A DNA stretch of 64,000 nt from Halichondria panicea. Taxonomy: Eukaryota; Porifera; Demospongiae; Suberitida; Halichondriidae. The notes under the pieces were generated by a model. The model saw only the letters and a list, made by a program, of their open reading frames with translations. It was not told where the DNA came from and did no database searches. Location of the stretch: positions 4,441,963 through 4,505,962 of the forward strand of contig NC_087382.1 of assembly GCF_963675165.1 (NCBI RefSeq), given 5' to 3'. Each line of letters opens with the position of its first letter. Position 1 is the first letter of the stretch. The translations under genes and the position numbers were made by a program. Positions 34,801 to 44,496 of the stretch are shown one piece after another.

Positions 34801-37173
34801 AACTATTTTAATGTCTACTTTATCAATAATACTGCAAGTCTAAGCAGTAATGCCATTTTTGGAGGACTACTGGACAGGTGCTCTTTGAACCCAGCAAACG
34901 AACTACTTCTTGATTTTCCTAACCAAACATTCCTGAGTGGAGCTGACTATATTCTAGCTACTGCACAGTTTGCTGGTCTGATTGATTATAGTAATCTGAC
35001 AACCAACTACAACCCTGAAAAGGTTTTGCAAGCAGTGAGCGGTGCAATTGTCCAAGATTTTGTTTCTTCAGAACCCCTTCAAGCGTGTTATTGCTTCGGA
35101 TACCAGCCTAATTGTAGCAACTTCCAACATCCACCTGTGTACGTAAAGAAGGGACAGCTGTTTTCAATTAGTTTAATTGCAGTTGATCAGGTGGGCAATC
35201 CAGTGAATGCGACAGTGATCAGCTCCGTTGTCACAGGTAGCCGACTACTCAACAGTAATAAAGCACTTCAACGTATTCCCGCTGAATGTTCACTTCTTGA
35301 ATACTCCCTCTATCCAGACCAAAGTGACCCAACAGCCGACATTGAACTTTTCGCAAATGGTCCTTGCAATAATAGAGGGGTATCTAAACGAACAATAAAC
35401 GTGGTATTTCAAGCGTGTACATGTCCAATTGGATTTCAGCAAAGGGAGACCAGAACACAGTGTTTATGTGAGTGTGATACAGTATTACAATCGTATATAA
35501 CAAGCTGTTCCCTGGAAAATGAAACCGTGCTTAGAAGACCCAATGTGTGGATAGACTATGTAAACACAAGTACTAAATCTGGCTATCTACTATATCCGAA
35601 CTGCCCATTTGACTATTGTGTGGATGAGCTAGTTAGTGTGAACTTAAATACAGCTCATGGTGCAGATTCTCAATGTGCATTCAATCGCACTGGAACACTG
35701 TGTGGTGCCTGCAAAGAGAATCTAAGTGCTGTGCTTGGCAGCTCACAATGTAGAGAGTGTACCAACAGTTTCATTTCTCTGCTAATACCATTTGCAATGG
35801 CAGGAATCGTCTTGGTTGCGTTTATAGTTCTATTTAACTTGACTGTAACTACGGGTACAATCAATGGACTTATCTTTTATGCAAACATGACTTTTGCAAA
35901 TCGATCTCTGTTTGTACCCTCTGGAACTCCCGGTTTGCTCCGAATATTCATTTCATGGCTTAACCTTGATCTTGGAATCGAAACTTGCTTTTATAATGGA
36001 ATGGACTCGTATGCTAAAGTTCTTCTTCAACTAGTGTTTCCTTCCTACATTCTCATATTGACCGTACTGATCATCATGCTTTGTGAGTATTCGGTGAGAT
36101 TTTCAACATTCATAGGCAAGAAGAGAGATCCTGTTGGGACACTGTGCACACTTATCCTGCTCTCCTATTCCAAGTTCATTCGCACGATCATTGCAAGCTT
36201 ACAGCATGCATACTTAAACTATCCGGATGGCTCCAGTGAAACAGTCTGGTTGTATGATGCTAATGTTCCCTACTTCAAACCAAGTCACGCTCCACGGTTC
36301 ATTACAGTGTCAGTAATCATTATTCTGGGACTGGTGTATACAGTGCTTCTTCTGTTTGGCCAGTGGTTGACCAAACTCGGTGGATGGATCCCTTTCCGCT
36401 GGGTCAACAACCCAAAGTACAATGAGTTCATTGTTAAATACCATACACAGCTTAAACCCAAACATCGATACTGGATAGGATTGTTGCTGCTTGTTCGAAT
36501 CTCTTACTACACTGTGTCAGCCTTTGTCTCACAATCTGCCGCCCTACTGTTTCTTATCCTCATTGTTCTTATTCTATTAAGTCTCAAGCACATTGCCAGT
36601 CATGTATATGAAGTTAATGCAATTGATAACTTAGAGAGTGCTTTTTTGATTAATCTTGGAGTCCTAGCAGCTTGCTTATACTTCTTGCAAGACAGTGAAG
36701 GAATCCCGCCTATAGCTGCCAGTATATCTATAACAGTTTCTTCGTTTTTTTTCATTATGATTTTTGGATATCATGCCTACACCTTCATTCTCAAGAACAC
36801 ACGTCTCTGGATAAGAATAATTGCTCTACTCAGGCCAGTTTGGGTGCGTATGAGAGTGTTAGCGCAGTGTCCTAATCTACGACGAAACGCAGATATAGAT
36901 CTACAAGAAGAAGAAGAAGTTGAGCATGAGGAAAATCAACTTTTGTTGCAAGAGCTTCCATATGCACAAGGAGAGTCTGACGATGAAGAACAACATCCGT
37001 ATGAGGCTCCAATAATCCAGCCTGCTGTTAGAGACAGCCAACCTCGGAACCAAGACCTCGAAGAACTTTTCCAACCGATAACTGAGCGAGACTACAGACG
37101 TTTTCAAGAGCCTTTTAGGCCACAACAACCCACGACATATTCAGTTGTTGAGATCGACCGAAACCCTGAATGA
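31855..37173 (+). CDS. Giant beta-helix multi-span membrane protein B1
   Basis: A single exon of 1772 codons with the same plan as A1 but clearly diverged. Signal peptide (MNYLSVVLLVATLLSC), then VVPGNFTDACPQEHCSTIND, then beta-helix coils with 'NN.A..GGAI' to about residue 1040. Next are AVDQVGNPVNATV (about 1108), CTCPIGF (about 1188), GTLCGAC (about 1279), eight or nine hydrophobic segments (about 1303-1645), and an acidic tail (QEEEEVEHEE...ESDDEEQ). The tail has DYRRF and ends TTYSVVEIDRNPE. Its 5' half resembles B3 and its 3' half resembles B2, so the copy is mosaic. A cell-surface receptor or adhesin on the plasma membrane is inferred. Confidence 0.9.
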   Translation: MNYLSVVLLVATLLSCPNHLDCTSMATVVVPGNFTDACPQEHCSTINDLPSSIFNNSMQLHFLSGQHLLQRHISMHNIPSGHVQISSSCSSPQCNTIILCQGGPTGMSFQNIQTVEIAGLTFSGCTHQGEVGFGGAISFINVTNISIVNCHFIGNHITGNIGGGALYVSQSQSVSIRNSSFVNNYAYLSIHQCSGAAFFQNNNFVLIQHTLFKNNTATSGGAIFADQIDLTLHQSSFFQNNATDSGGAVDTLNSLIVIIESEFESNLAISSSVIYTRNTTISILSSSFLNNTAVSTGGIYIQDGSVVRSNNSVYSNNSALVGSVYILFKGSSFFVNNTFVNNQVGGVIVGTSCSFIGNDNTFINNNAIMYMTSCNSSFIRNQFINNAADLYGMLFQYGSLSMSETTYVSNFTSGAIAVNDVSTAFFADSSFEQNSFQSTQLIGSAINVVGNVNLTVLRSNFSENQATSGGAIAATSGPARIFISDCYFFNNSAAFGGAIYFILTGTDSECIIRHSYFINNSATNVGGAIYIFSNLFTTIQNCFFRHNTAKYNGGAVYIPEGQVRTFKSRFLDNFVDEYGGAIAIKGDITTTQCEYIGNTANERGGALSILNGNLNTSNSLFAHNKGRQFGGAIFSNRSSVAISNTKFYFNQASLGGAIHHFASKVSCRETSFTNNTSNEFGGAVYIQSGSHSSQTTQYKLNNASEAGGAIFALSSNVSSSMDTYQGNMANKYGGAVYIDSCPSVSRPFSETGNNLITSIVLFGEPVCSKYKNYLLSREPNWLQINGGSLFLDNWCSLAGGAVVAIHTQVYVSGDGRTLIRGNSATHGAGLALVWSNVSISCPTQLTNNQASISGGGIYMYSSNILIYLGITTVVIEGNIATKSGGGIYSSKSKIKVVGGKMCFSKNNATYGGALYSTDTKLNIVKQEENDTSKILFTKNSAVQGGAIYVMDVIQDCETRYNTTKECFLQTLLNRYNVTKVPNNYFNVYFINNTASLSSNAIFGGLLDRCSLNPANELLLDFPNQTFLSGADYILATAQFAGLIDYSNLTTNYNPEKVLQAVSGAIVQDFVSSEPLQACYCFGYQPNCSNFQHPPVYVKKGQLFSISLIAVDQVGNPVNATVISSVVTGSRLLNSNKALQRIPAECSLLEYSLYPDQSDPTADIELFANGPCNNRGVSKRTINVVFQACTCPIGFQQRETRTQCLCECDTVLQSYITSCSLENETVLRRPNVWIDYVNTSTKSGYLLYPNCPFDYCVDELVSVNLNTAHGADSQCAFNRTGTLCGACKENLSAVLGSSQCRECTNSFISLLIPFAMAGIVLVAFIVLFNLTVTTGTINGLIFYANMTFANRSLFVPSGTPGLLRIFISWLNLDLGIETCFYNGMDSYAKVLLQLVFPSYILILTVLIIMLCEYSVRFSTFIGKKRDPVGTLCTLILLSYSKFIRTIIASLQHAYLNYPDGSSETVWLYDANVPYFKPSHAPRFITVSVIIILGLVYTVLLLFGQWLTKLGGWIPFRWVNNPKYNEFIVKYHTQLKPKHRYWIGLLLLVRISYYTVSAFVSQSAALLFLILIVLILLSLKHIASHVYEVNAIDNLESAFLINLGVLAACLYFLQDSEGIPPIAASISITVSSFFFIMIFGYHAYTFILKNTRLWIRIIALLRPVWVRMRVLAQCPNLRRNADIDLQEEEEVEHEENQLLLQELPYAQGESDDEEQHPYEAPIIQPAVRDSQPRNQDLEELFQPITERDYRRFQEPFRPQQPTTYSVVEIDRNPE

Positions 37174-39173
37174 TAGTAACAAGTAGTGTGTATCAATCAC
37201 CCATCGAATTATATATTATGTTCCTCCTTTAATTCATCCTGTGAAACACACATTCAGCTAGCTATATAGCTCAATGACATAATTTACATTAGAAATCTGT
37301 TCTCATCCTTCAAATCACATTCATCATTAACTAGATAGATAGATTCCTTATAATACTCTTAGCCACATATTGGCACTGGGTTATACTTATAGTGTAATTC
37401 TTGTAAATTGGTTATCAATACACGACAAATGTTATACTGAGGGAATTATAAGGGAAGTTAACACTCAATACTATATAGCTGCAACCTATAATCTGTTATT
37501 CATCATGCATGTTAATAATAATGCGCAACCAAATCTAACCACATTGTTGCCCTTTGACCTCCAAGATCAAAGGAAATGTAGTGCCATTAATTTTATATTC
37601 TATTGCGGTGCCACTATTATTATGATAAGAGGAAAAATGCATGGCAAATACAATTTAAAGTAGATAATTGACCTGAGTCTCAAACAATGCAAAGTTTGAA
37701 CAGACCGCTGCAATAGCTTATCTATACTGTCAATGGACTGGGGACCAAATATTACAGGCGGTATAGCTGTCCCCGAAACAGCTTTCCTGGTCTGGAATAA
37801 AGAATGTTTCAATAAAGCAAATATTTCTTTCGTTACAGGCCCTTGACCACATCTACTGCCGAACATTGTGGCACTCATTGCCAATTAATTGAAGAATTTG
37901 CACACAATAATATTTCTGGTTAGGGGGAACCCAACAGGGCACTACTTCACCTGACTAGTTAGTACGAAATAGCAAACAAAAAATTTATGTGAGTGCATGT
38001 GATTACAAAGAAGCTAATTATGTAATCCAACAAAATATACTAGTTAGTTGCTGTTCAGAGTTTGTTTTACAGGTTGAAACTAAATGATGGTTCGTCTAAC
38101 CATTATAAAAGTGAAAACTCGGCCTGGGATCGAGGCTACCCCTAGCCTTGAGACCAGCCGTTCGTTATCTGAAAGAACGCCTAGTCAAGTTCCAATGTGC
38201 AACCAGATCTGATGTGCAACTTGTCTAGCTGAGTTAGCGTTTTACAGCATCATAATGATATTCATGGGTAATACACCCTGTGCGGGCAATTATCGGTATA
38301 ACGAAAGGCTGGTCTCGAGGCTACTTGGGCTTGTCAAAATGAATTGCTCATTACACGTACTGTTGATTTGTATATTACTGATGTATTCATGATGATAGAA
38401 TTCCCAAATAAACTTGTTTACGAAAATACACTTTTTCTGGCCAGGAGAAAGAAGTTAAGTCTCATGTGCTTTACGATTAGAAAGTCACTCACTTCTTTCT
38501 GGCATGCAAGCATCACCTATATGAATCTTTGATGATCACAAGCAATACTATGCATATATAGTAGGACACTCCATCTCCTCATGTGCTACTTACATACTCT
38601 TGCTAATAAATCTAGTCATCTTAGGAACAATTAAACATTCAAATTCAAATTGGCATGGATCAAGTTTATACAATGTCAACAATAACTAGCTTCCTGTCAC
38701 ATAAAACTGACCATTGATTATTGAGAAAGAAGCATACTAGACTATGCATATATGATCTACACACTGATAGATTCTAAGACTTGCTGAGAAAAGACTATAT
38801 TGATCTATACAGCAGGACAAAATTGGTGGTGAGAAGAGTTAGTTGTTAGAATCCTATAGGTACTGTCATCCATGCATGCATCCCTTATATAATTATAGCT
38901 GTATACTTATCCATTAGTATCATTGAGGGATTAACTGCTAAGATAATTGTGCCCTCATGCATAATTATATATGCACACTATCACAATTGCAAGCCTTATT
39001 CCCACGTTCTACTTATCTTTATTTGCAGATCACGCAATACCTAGCTGTTTTCAACTAGACTTCAACTCCATAATAATAACAATACACTGCTGTACAAAAG
39101 TATAGATCGACTGATATAAGAAATCACGAATTAATATAGACCTTGAAGTTGCATCAAGGGGTCAGATTGAGCC
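37174..39173. other. B1-A2 spacer
   Basis: 37174-37666 and 37667-38330 match 49013-49503 and 49875-50560 after B2. A block of about 371 bases present after B2 (49504-49875), and partly after B3, is missing at 37666/37667. 38091-38139 is a dispersed repeat end (ctcggcctgggatcgaggct). From about 38340 the sequence is the A2 5' flank. Short frames are not supported as genes. Confidence 0.6.
38143..38323. mobile_element. 181-bp foldback element, copy in unit 1
   Basis: It starts tagccttgagaccagccgtt and ends ggctggtctcgaggcta. The interior has 'gaacgcctagtcaagtt' and 'ccctgtgcgggcaatta', shared with the foldback at 4912-5184. The identical position in the next spacer (50367-50547) shows that it was copied with the tandem unit. 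Confidence 0.75.
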
Positions 39174-42100
39174 TTGCATTGCATGCCCAAAGCTATCGAC
39201 TGGAAATTGGCGACAATGTTTGTCAACGGTCACCTTCGGCAGCACATTTTCATGGTGGTAGCACTTATCATATACTCGAGTGGCAGCCAAGGTTGCAGTG
39301 AGTTGTACACAATTGTGCCATCAAACTTTACTGGCACTTGTCCTCATGAACCATGCATATCACTAAATGTTCTTCTATCTGAATTGAACGGAACATTTAA
39401 TCAAAGCATCAGCTTGCATTTCCTTCACGGTGAACACTTGTTGGAGGAGATCATTGGAATACAAAGACTTCCTGGCATTGAAATGTCAGTTTCAAACAAC
39501 TGTTCACAGTGTAGTCCAATAATTCTCTGCAACGGACCAGCTTCTGGTATCATCTTTCAAAATATCCATTCCGTTGAAATAGTTGGACTTACGTTCTCAG
39601 GATGCTCACACCAGGGAACACCTGCTTATGGTGGTGCTTTATCTTTCTATAATGTGACGAATATTTTAGTTGCTAATAGTAATTTTATTGATAACTACAT
39701 TATTGGGCAAACGACTAGTGGGGGAGGAGCAATTTTCATACTACAATCACTTAAAGTTAACCTTGAAAACTGTTCCTTTATCAACAATTCAGCCCAGTGT
39801 CAACCTGGTGGCCTTGCCGATTACTGTAGCAGTTACACATTCAATGGAGGTGCTATGTATCTTTTGAAGTGCATGAACGTGAGTATAAGCGATTGCCAAT
39901 TCCTTCAAAATAGAGCAATAGCTGGAGCAGCACTTTTGGTCACATCCTCTCTAATTCAAATCAGTGGTACAGTTTTTGCTCACAATGGTGCACAACCAAC
40001 CTATGGTGGCACGGCAGCATTTTTCGAGAGCACTGTTCACATTCATCAAACCCTCTTCACGAACAATATTGCTTACACGGGTGGAGCCATTTTTGCCACA
40101 AAAACACAACTATCACTACTTGAATGTCAATTCAAGCAAAACAGTGCATATAATTTAGGAGGAGCAAGTTTTATTCAGCATGGTTTTCTTATAATTTCAC
40201 GCAGTCTCTTTGTAAGAAACATTGCACTCACAGGCTCGATTGTTTATGCCTCAAACTGCAGTATCACTTCTACAAATAGCTCCTACCTCAACAACAATGC
40301 TACTGCCAATGGAGGCATATACGTAAAAGAAGGATCAGCCATATTTAGCAGTGGTAGCTACTACACGGGAAACAGAGCAAAAATTGGTGCAGTATATTTC
40401 ATCAGCAACGGTTTCACATATTCATCAAATAACACATTCACAAACAACAGTGCTATCTCGGATAACGAGTTTGCATTCGGTGGAATTATTTTTTGCAATT
40501 GCAATTCTGAATTTTCTAAAACACCTTGCTTCCTGAGCCTTAACAATAACAACGTTATGAACAACTATGTCAATGAAAGATCCGGAGGTGTCATACTTAG
40601 CGGAGACTGTGCTCTTACAGACATACAAAATTACTATTACAAGAATAATGGCAGAGTAATATTCCAAAGTTCTGGTTCATTGATAGTGAATGGAAGTCAT
40701 TTCGAAAGTAACAAATCACCACTAGGTGTGATAGCGCTAAATAAGCCAACAAAAAGCACAATTGTTACAAAAACATTATTTCATGCCAACAGTGGAGTTT
40801 CCGGAAGTGCTATCCACATTCAATCCTCCTTTCCCGTGTATATTTCCGATACTACTTTCTTTAATAATCAAGTAAGTAAATCTGGAACTGTTTTTAGTAC
40901 TAGTGCTGGATTGGTCAACACCCAGGGGAATAAACTCCGGATTATATCGATTGTAAACTGTTACTTTGTACAAAATAACGCTCATAATGAAGGTGGTGCT
41001 ATATACATCTATGGACATTTCATCAGTAATGAACAACAGCAGCTACAATTGTCAAATAGCTATTTCTACAATAATATAGGTGGTGCTGTGAATGGATTTG
41101 GAATCACTTTAATGGCTTTTAACTGTTCTTTCAAAAACAATATTGCCCCATTTGGTTTGTTGGGTGGAGCGATTCTCATTAATGGAGATGCCTCAGTATA
41201 TTCTTCAGAGTTCGTGATGAACGATCGTGGAGCCATCTTTATTACAGGAGGGAAAATGATGATTTCAGGGAGCACATTTCGTGAGAATGTAGGAGACAAA
41301 GGTGCTGCTGTATCTATTTTCAACAACGGTAGTCTATATGTGACGAATTGCTTATTTGTTGGCAATAAAGCAGTTAAGTATGGTGGAGCCATAGCAGGCG
41401 TACGTACTGATTTAATATCAATTGAAAGCAGTGTGTATGAAAACAATACAGCATTAAGAGGAGGGGCTGTTGGCACTGTCAATGGCAAGCTAGAATGCCG
41501 AGATACCTACTTTACAAACAATACTAGCCTGGAGCTTGGAGGAGCAGTTTACGTTTATGGTGGATCATTATACTCACGACACACGCAATATGTGGGCAAC
41601 TTTGCAACCCATACAGGTGGTGCAATCGCAGCTGTATCAGGTGAAGTGTATAGTGATGGGGATTGTTATTTAAGTAACCATGCCAATCAGTATGCTGGTG
41701 CTATATACATAACCACTTGTTTTTGGCAGGATGATTTTAACGAAGGAGAATTTGAAACTGTTGTCATAACACCAATTCTGTTACTTTCTGTGGCACAGTG
41801 TAACGTAAACACTCAACTGATTAATACCGAGGCTGGTGGAAGCAAGTTACATCTGATCGAAAATATAACACTTTTCAACAATTCCTGTGAACTAACTGGA
41901 GGAGCTATTCTCACTATTAAAACTGACGTATTCTTTGAGGGCAGAGAAGCTATTACTGTGAGCTTAAACTCAGCTGGGTATGGAGGGGGGCTGGCATTAT
42001 TGTGGAGCAATCTCAACATTTCTTGCAATGTACAGGTTACACAAAATGCAGCTCACATTTCAGGTGGTGGGATCTTGACGTACAATGGTGTTGTGGAATT

Positions 42101-44492
42101 ATCATTCAGCGAGCAAAGATCGGGAATATTTGCTCTAAACACGGCAACTCTAACAGGAGGTGGTATACACGCTATTAACTCAGGTATAAACTTGGTCTCG
42201 GGATATTTTGAGCTAACGAAGAATATTGCCACTTATGGTGGTGCACTGTACATGAGCAGTAACTCTAAAATTTACTTAATCAAGCAAAAGCAAAAATCCA
42301 TCAGCCGAGATGACCTGAAACTTGTACTCAGAGAAAACTCAGCACAGAAAGGGGGCGGGGTGTTTATTAACGATTCTGATATTGGACAGCAATGCGTTTC
42401 ACAACTTTCTTCAGAAGAATGTTTCCTTCAAACTCTGCTGCTCAATTCCACATCAGCACCATTGAAGGACAAAAACCTCTTGAACATATTTTTTGTCAAC
42501 AACACTGCGAGTATGAGTGGTGATGCTATATTTGGTGGGCTACTAGACAGATGCTCTTTGAGTCCTTCAAATGAACTTCTTTTGGACTTTTCAGACTATT
42601 TTTCCTCACACAACGGAGCTGACTATGTGCAGACCATTGCAACGTTCAGTGATCAGTTTAACTACAGTAACCTAACATTTCCATACAGCCCATATCGTGA
42701 ACAAATAGAGGTAAATCACAACAAAAATATCAATGATCTTATTTCTTCCAAACCACTTCAAATTTGCTTCTGTCTTCAGCAGCAACACAACTGTAGCTAT
42801 TTCAAGCATGCACCTATATACACGAAGAAAGGTCAATTTTTTGAAGTCAGCATTGTAGCAGTTGACCAGTTAGAGAATCCAGTGAATGCCACAGTTATCA
42901 GCTCAGTTATCAACAATGCCAAACTAGCTAATGTTGATCAAACAAGACAAGCACTCTCTTCCAAATGCTCGTCCATAGAGTATGCCATTTACCCACAAGA
43001 TGAATTCAATTCTGCAAAAATCGAGCTTTTTGCTGATGGTCCCTGTAATGATATCGGGATATCTAAACGGGTATTAACTGTGATTTTTCAACCGTGTACA
43101 TGTCCAATTGGATTCTATCCTCAGGAAACTAGAACGCTGTGCTCCTGCGTGTGTGACCCACTGTTAGAGTCGTATATAACAGGCTGCTCACTGGTGAAAG
43201 AAACTGTTTTTCGAAAGCCTTACGTGTGGATAGACTTTGTAAACAGAAGCATTGTATCTGGATATTTACTGCATGACAGTTGTCCATTTGACTATTGTGT
43301 GGATGAGCTTGTCAGTGTAAACCTAAATACAGTTCATGGTGCAGATTCTCAATGTGCATTCAATCGCACTGGAACACTGTGTGGTGCCTGCAAAGAGAAC
43401 CTAAGTGCTGTGCTAGGCAGCTCACAATGCAGAGAGTGTACCAACAATTTTATTTCTCTGCTCATACCATTTGCCATGGCAGGAATCGCCTTGGTTGCGT
43501 TTATAGTGGTGCTTAATATGACCATAGCTATTGGTACAATCAATGGACTTGTTTTTTATGCAAACATCGTTTTTGCAAATCGACCTCTCTTATTGCCACC
43601 AAAAACATCAAAATTCCTAACAATTTTTATTTCATGGCTTAATCTTGACCTCGGAATCGAGACTTGTTTTTATGATGGAATGGACTCGTATGCTAAAACT
43701 CTTCTCCAGGTAGTGTTTCCTTCATACGTCATCCTATTAACTGCAGCTATTATTGCACTTGCAAAGTGTTCGGTGAGATTCTCCAATTTCATTGGCAGGA
43801 AAAGGGATCTGGCTGGCACACTGTGCACGCTTATCCTGCTCTCGTATTCCAAGTTCATACGCACAATCATTACCAACTTACAGTATACGTACATCACCTA
43901 TCCAGATGACACCTGGGATATCGTGTGGTTACATGATGCGAACATCCCTTATTTCAAACCTAGCCATTTTCCAAGATTAATAGCAGCGTTTGTAATTATC
44001 ATAGTTGTGTTAATATACACTTCTCTCATCTTGTTCGGTCAATGGCTGCCTAAGTTTGATGAAAAGCAGGCACTAAAGCGGATGAAACAATTTGTCAACA
44101 AACATTTTGAATCATTTGCACCCCAACACAGTTATTGGGTTGGATTACTGCTACTTGTTCGTGCCTTGCTACACATTGTTGCCACTTGTTTCTCAGACCA
44201 AATATCGTTACTATTTGTGTTCTGCATTGTGCTTATTCTGATACTACTCAAGCTACTGACGACTCATATTTATCAATCGAAAAAGTTAGAGATGCTTGAA
44301 TCCTCATTTCTCGTCAACCTTGGAGTGCTTTCGGTAGTTCAGTATCATGTGCTTACAAACGCAAGAATGGCAGCAGCTGTAGCAGATCTATCTGTAGCTG
44401 TGGCTGCTATCACGTTTATACTCATCTTAGGGTACCACATCTATACCTTTATATTGAAAGAAACAACATGGTTGGTAAAAACGACTCGTTGA
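39174..44492 (+). CDS. Beta-helix multi-span membrane protein A2, tail-less
   Basis: Nearly identical to A3 through the beta-helix, Cys module (GTLCGAC) and all membrane segments, but it ends at LVKTTR with a TGA at 44490-44492. About 120 cytoplasmic residues, including the DYRRL and TTYALV motifs, are absent. The open frame begins at 39174, while the ATG at 39216 (MFVNGHLRQ) matches the conserved A start. The loss comes from a deletion that joins A2 directly to the interior of B2. If translated, A2 would be a membrane-anchored ectodomain without the tail, a possible decoy or dominant-negative form (inference). Confidence 0.85.
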   Translation: MHCMPKAIDWKLATMFVNGHLRQHIFMVVALIIYSSGSQGCSELYTIVPSNFTGTCPHEPCISLNVLLSELNGTFNQSISLHFLHGEHLLEEIIGIQRLPGIEMSVSNNCSQCSPIILCNGPASGIIFQNIHSVEIVGLTFSGCSHQGTPAYGGALSFYNVTNILVANSNFIDNYIIGQTTSGGGAIFILQSLKVNLENCSFINNSAQCQPGGLADYCSSYTFNGGAMYLLKCMNVSISDCQFLQNRAIAGAALLVTSSLIQISGTVFAHNGAQPTYGGTAAFFESTVHIHQTLFTNNIAYTGGAIFATKTQLSLLECQFKQNSAYNLGGASFIQHGFLIISRSLFVRNIALTGSIVYASNCSITSTNSSYLNNNATANGGIYVKEGSAIFSSGSYYTGNRAKIGAVYFISNGFTYSSNNTFTNNSAISDNEFAFGGIIFCNCNSEFSKTPCFLSLNNNNVMNNYVNERSGGVILSGDCALTDIQNYYYKNNGRVIFQSSGSLIVNGSHFESNKSPLGVIALNKPTKSTIVTKTLFHANSGVSGSAIHIQSSFPVYISDTTFFNNQVSKSGTVFSTSAGLVNTQGNKLRIISIVNCYFVQNNAHNEGGAIYIYGHFISNEQQQLQLSNSYFYNNIGGAVNGFGITLMAFNCSFKNNIAPFGLLGGAILINGDASVYSSEFVMNDRGAIFITGGKMMISGSTFRENVGDKGAAVSIFNNGSLYVTNCLFVGNKAVKYGGAIAGVRTDLISIESSVYENNTALRGGAVGTVNGKLECRDTYFTNNTSLELGGAVYVYGGSLYSRHTQYVGNFATHTGGAIAAVSGEVYSDGDCYLSNHANQYAGAIYITTCFWQDDFNEGEFETVVITPILLLSVAQCNVNTQLINTEAGGSKLHLIENITLFNNSCELTGGAILTIKTDVFFEGREAITVSLNSAGYGGGLALLWSNLNISCNVQVTQNAAHISGGGILTYNGVVELSFSEQRSGIFALNTATLTGGGIHAINSGINLVSGYFELTKNIATYGGALYMSSNSKIYLIKQKQKSISRDDLKLVLRENSAQKGGGVFINDSDIGQQCVSQLSSEECFLQTLLLNSTSAPLKDKNLLNIFFVNNTASMSGDAIFGGLLDRCSLSPSNELLLDFSDYFSSHNGADYVQTIATFSDQFNYSNLTFPYSPYREQIEVNHNKNINDLISSKPLQICFCLQQQHNCSYFKHAPIYTKKGQFFEVSIVAVDQLENPVNATVISSVINNAKLANVDQTRQALSSKCSSIEYAIYPQDEFNSAKIELFADGPCNDIGISKRVLTVIFQPCTCPIGFYPQETRTLCSCVCDPLLESYITGCSLVKETVFRKPYVWIDFVNRSIVSGYLLHDSCPFDYCVDELVSVNLNTVHGADSQCAFNRTGTLCGACKENLSAVLGSSQCRECTNNFISLLIPFAMAGIALVAFIVVLNMTIAIGTINGLVFYANIVFANRPLLLPPKTSKFLTIFISWLNLDLGIETCFYDGMDSYAKTLLQVVFPSYVILLTAAIIALAKCSVRFSNFIGRKRDLAGTLCTLILLSYSKFIRTIITNLQYTYITYPDDTWDIVWLHDANIPYFKPSHFPRLIAAFVIIIVVLIYTSLILFGQWLPKFDEKQALKRMKQFVNKHFESFAPQHSYWVGLLLLVRALLHIVATCFSDQISLLFVFCIVLILILLKLLTTHIYQSKKLEMLESSFLVNLGVLSVVQYHVLTNARMAAAVADLSVAVAAITFILILGYHIYTFILKETTWLVKTTR

Positions 44493-44496
44493 AATT
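44485..44496 (+). other. A2/B2 deletion junction
   Basis: A-type sequence ends with acgactcg at 44488. B-type sequence starts with aatttggcaattt at about 44493. The few bases between (ttga) match neither parent here and create the TGA. This is the signature of end joining with filler or slight microhomology. Confidence 0.85.

Noticed and set aside
37370-37663. Frame of 97 codons after B1, extended after B2 (49209-49628)
   Set aside because: It is broken or altered in the third spacer, has no recognisable feature and lies in spacer DNA copied with the array.
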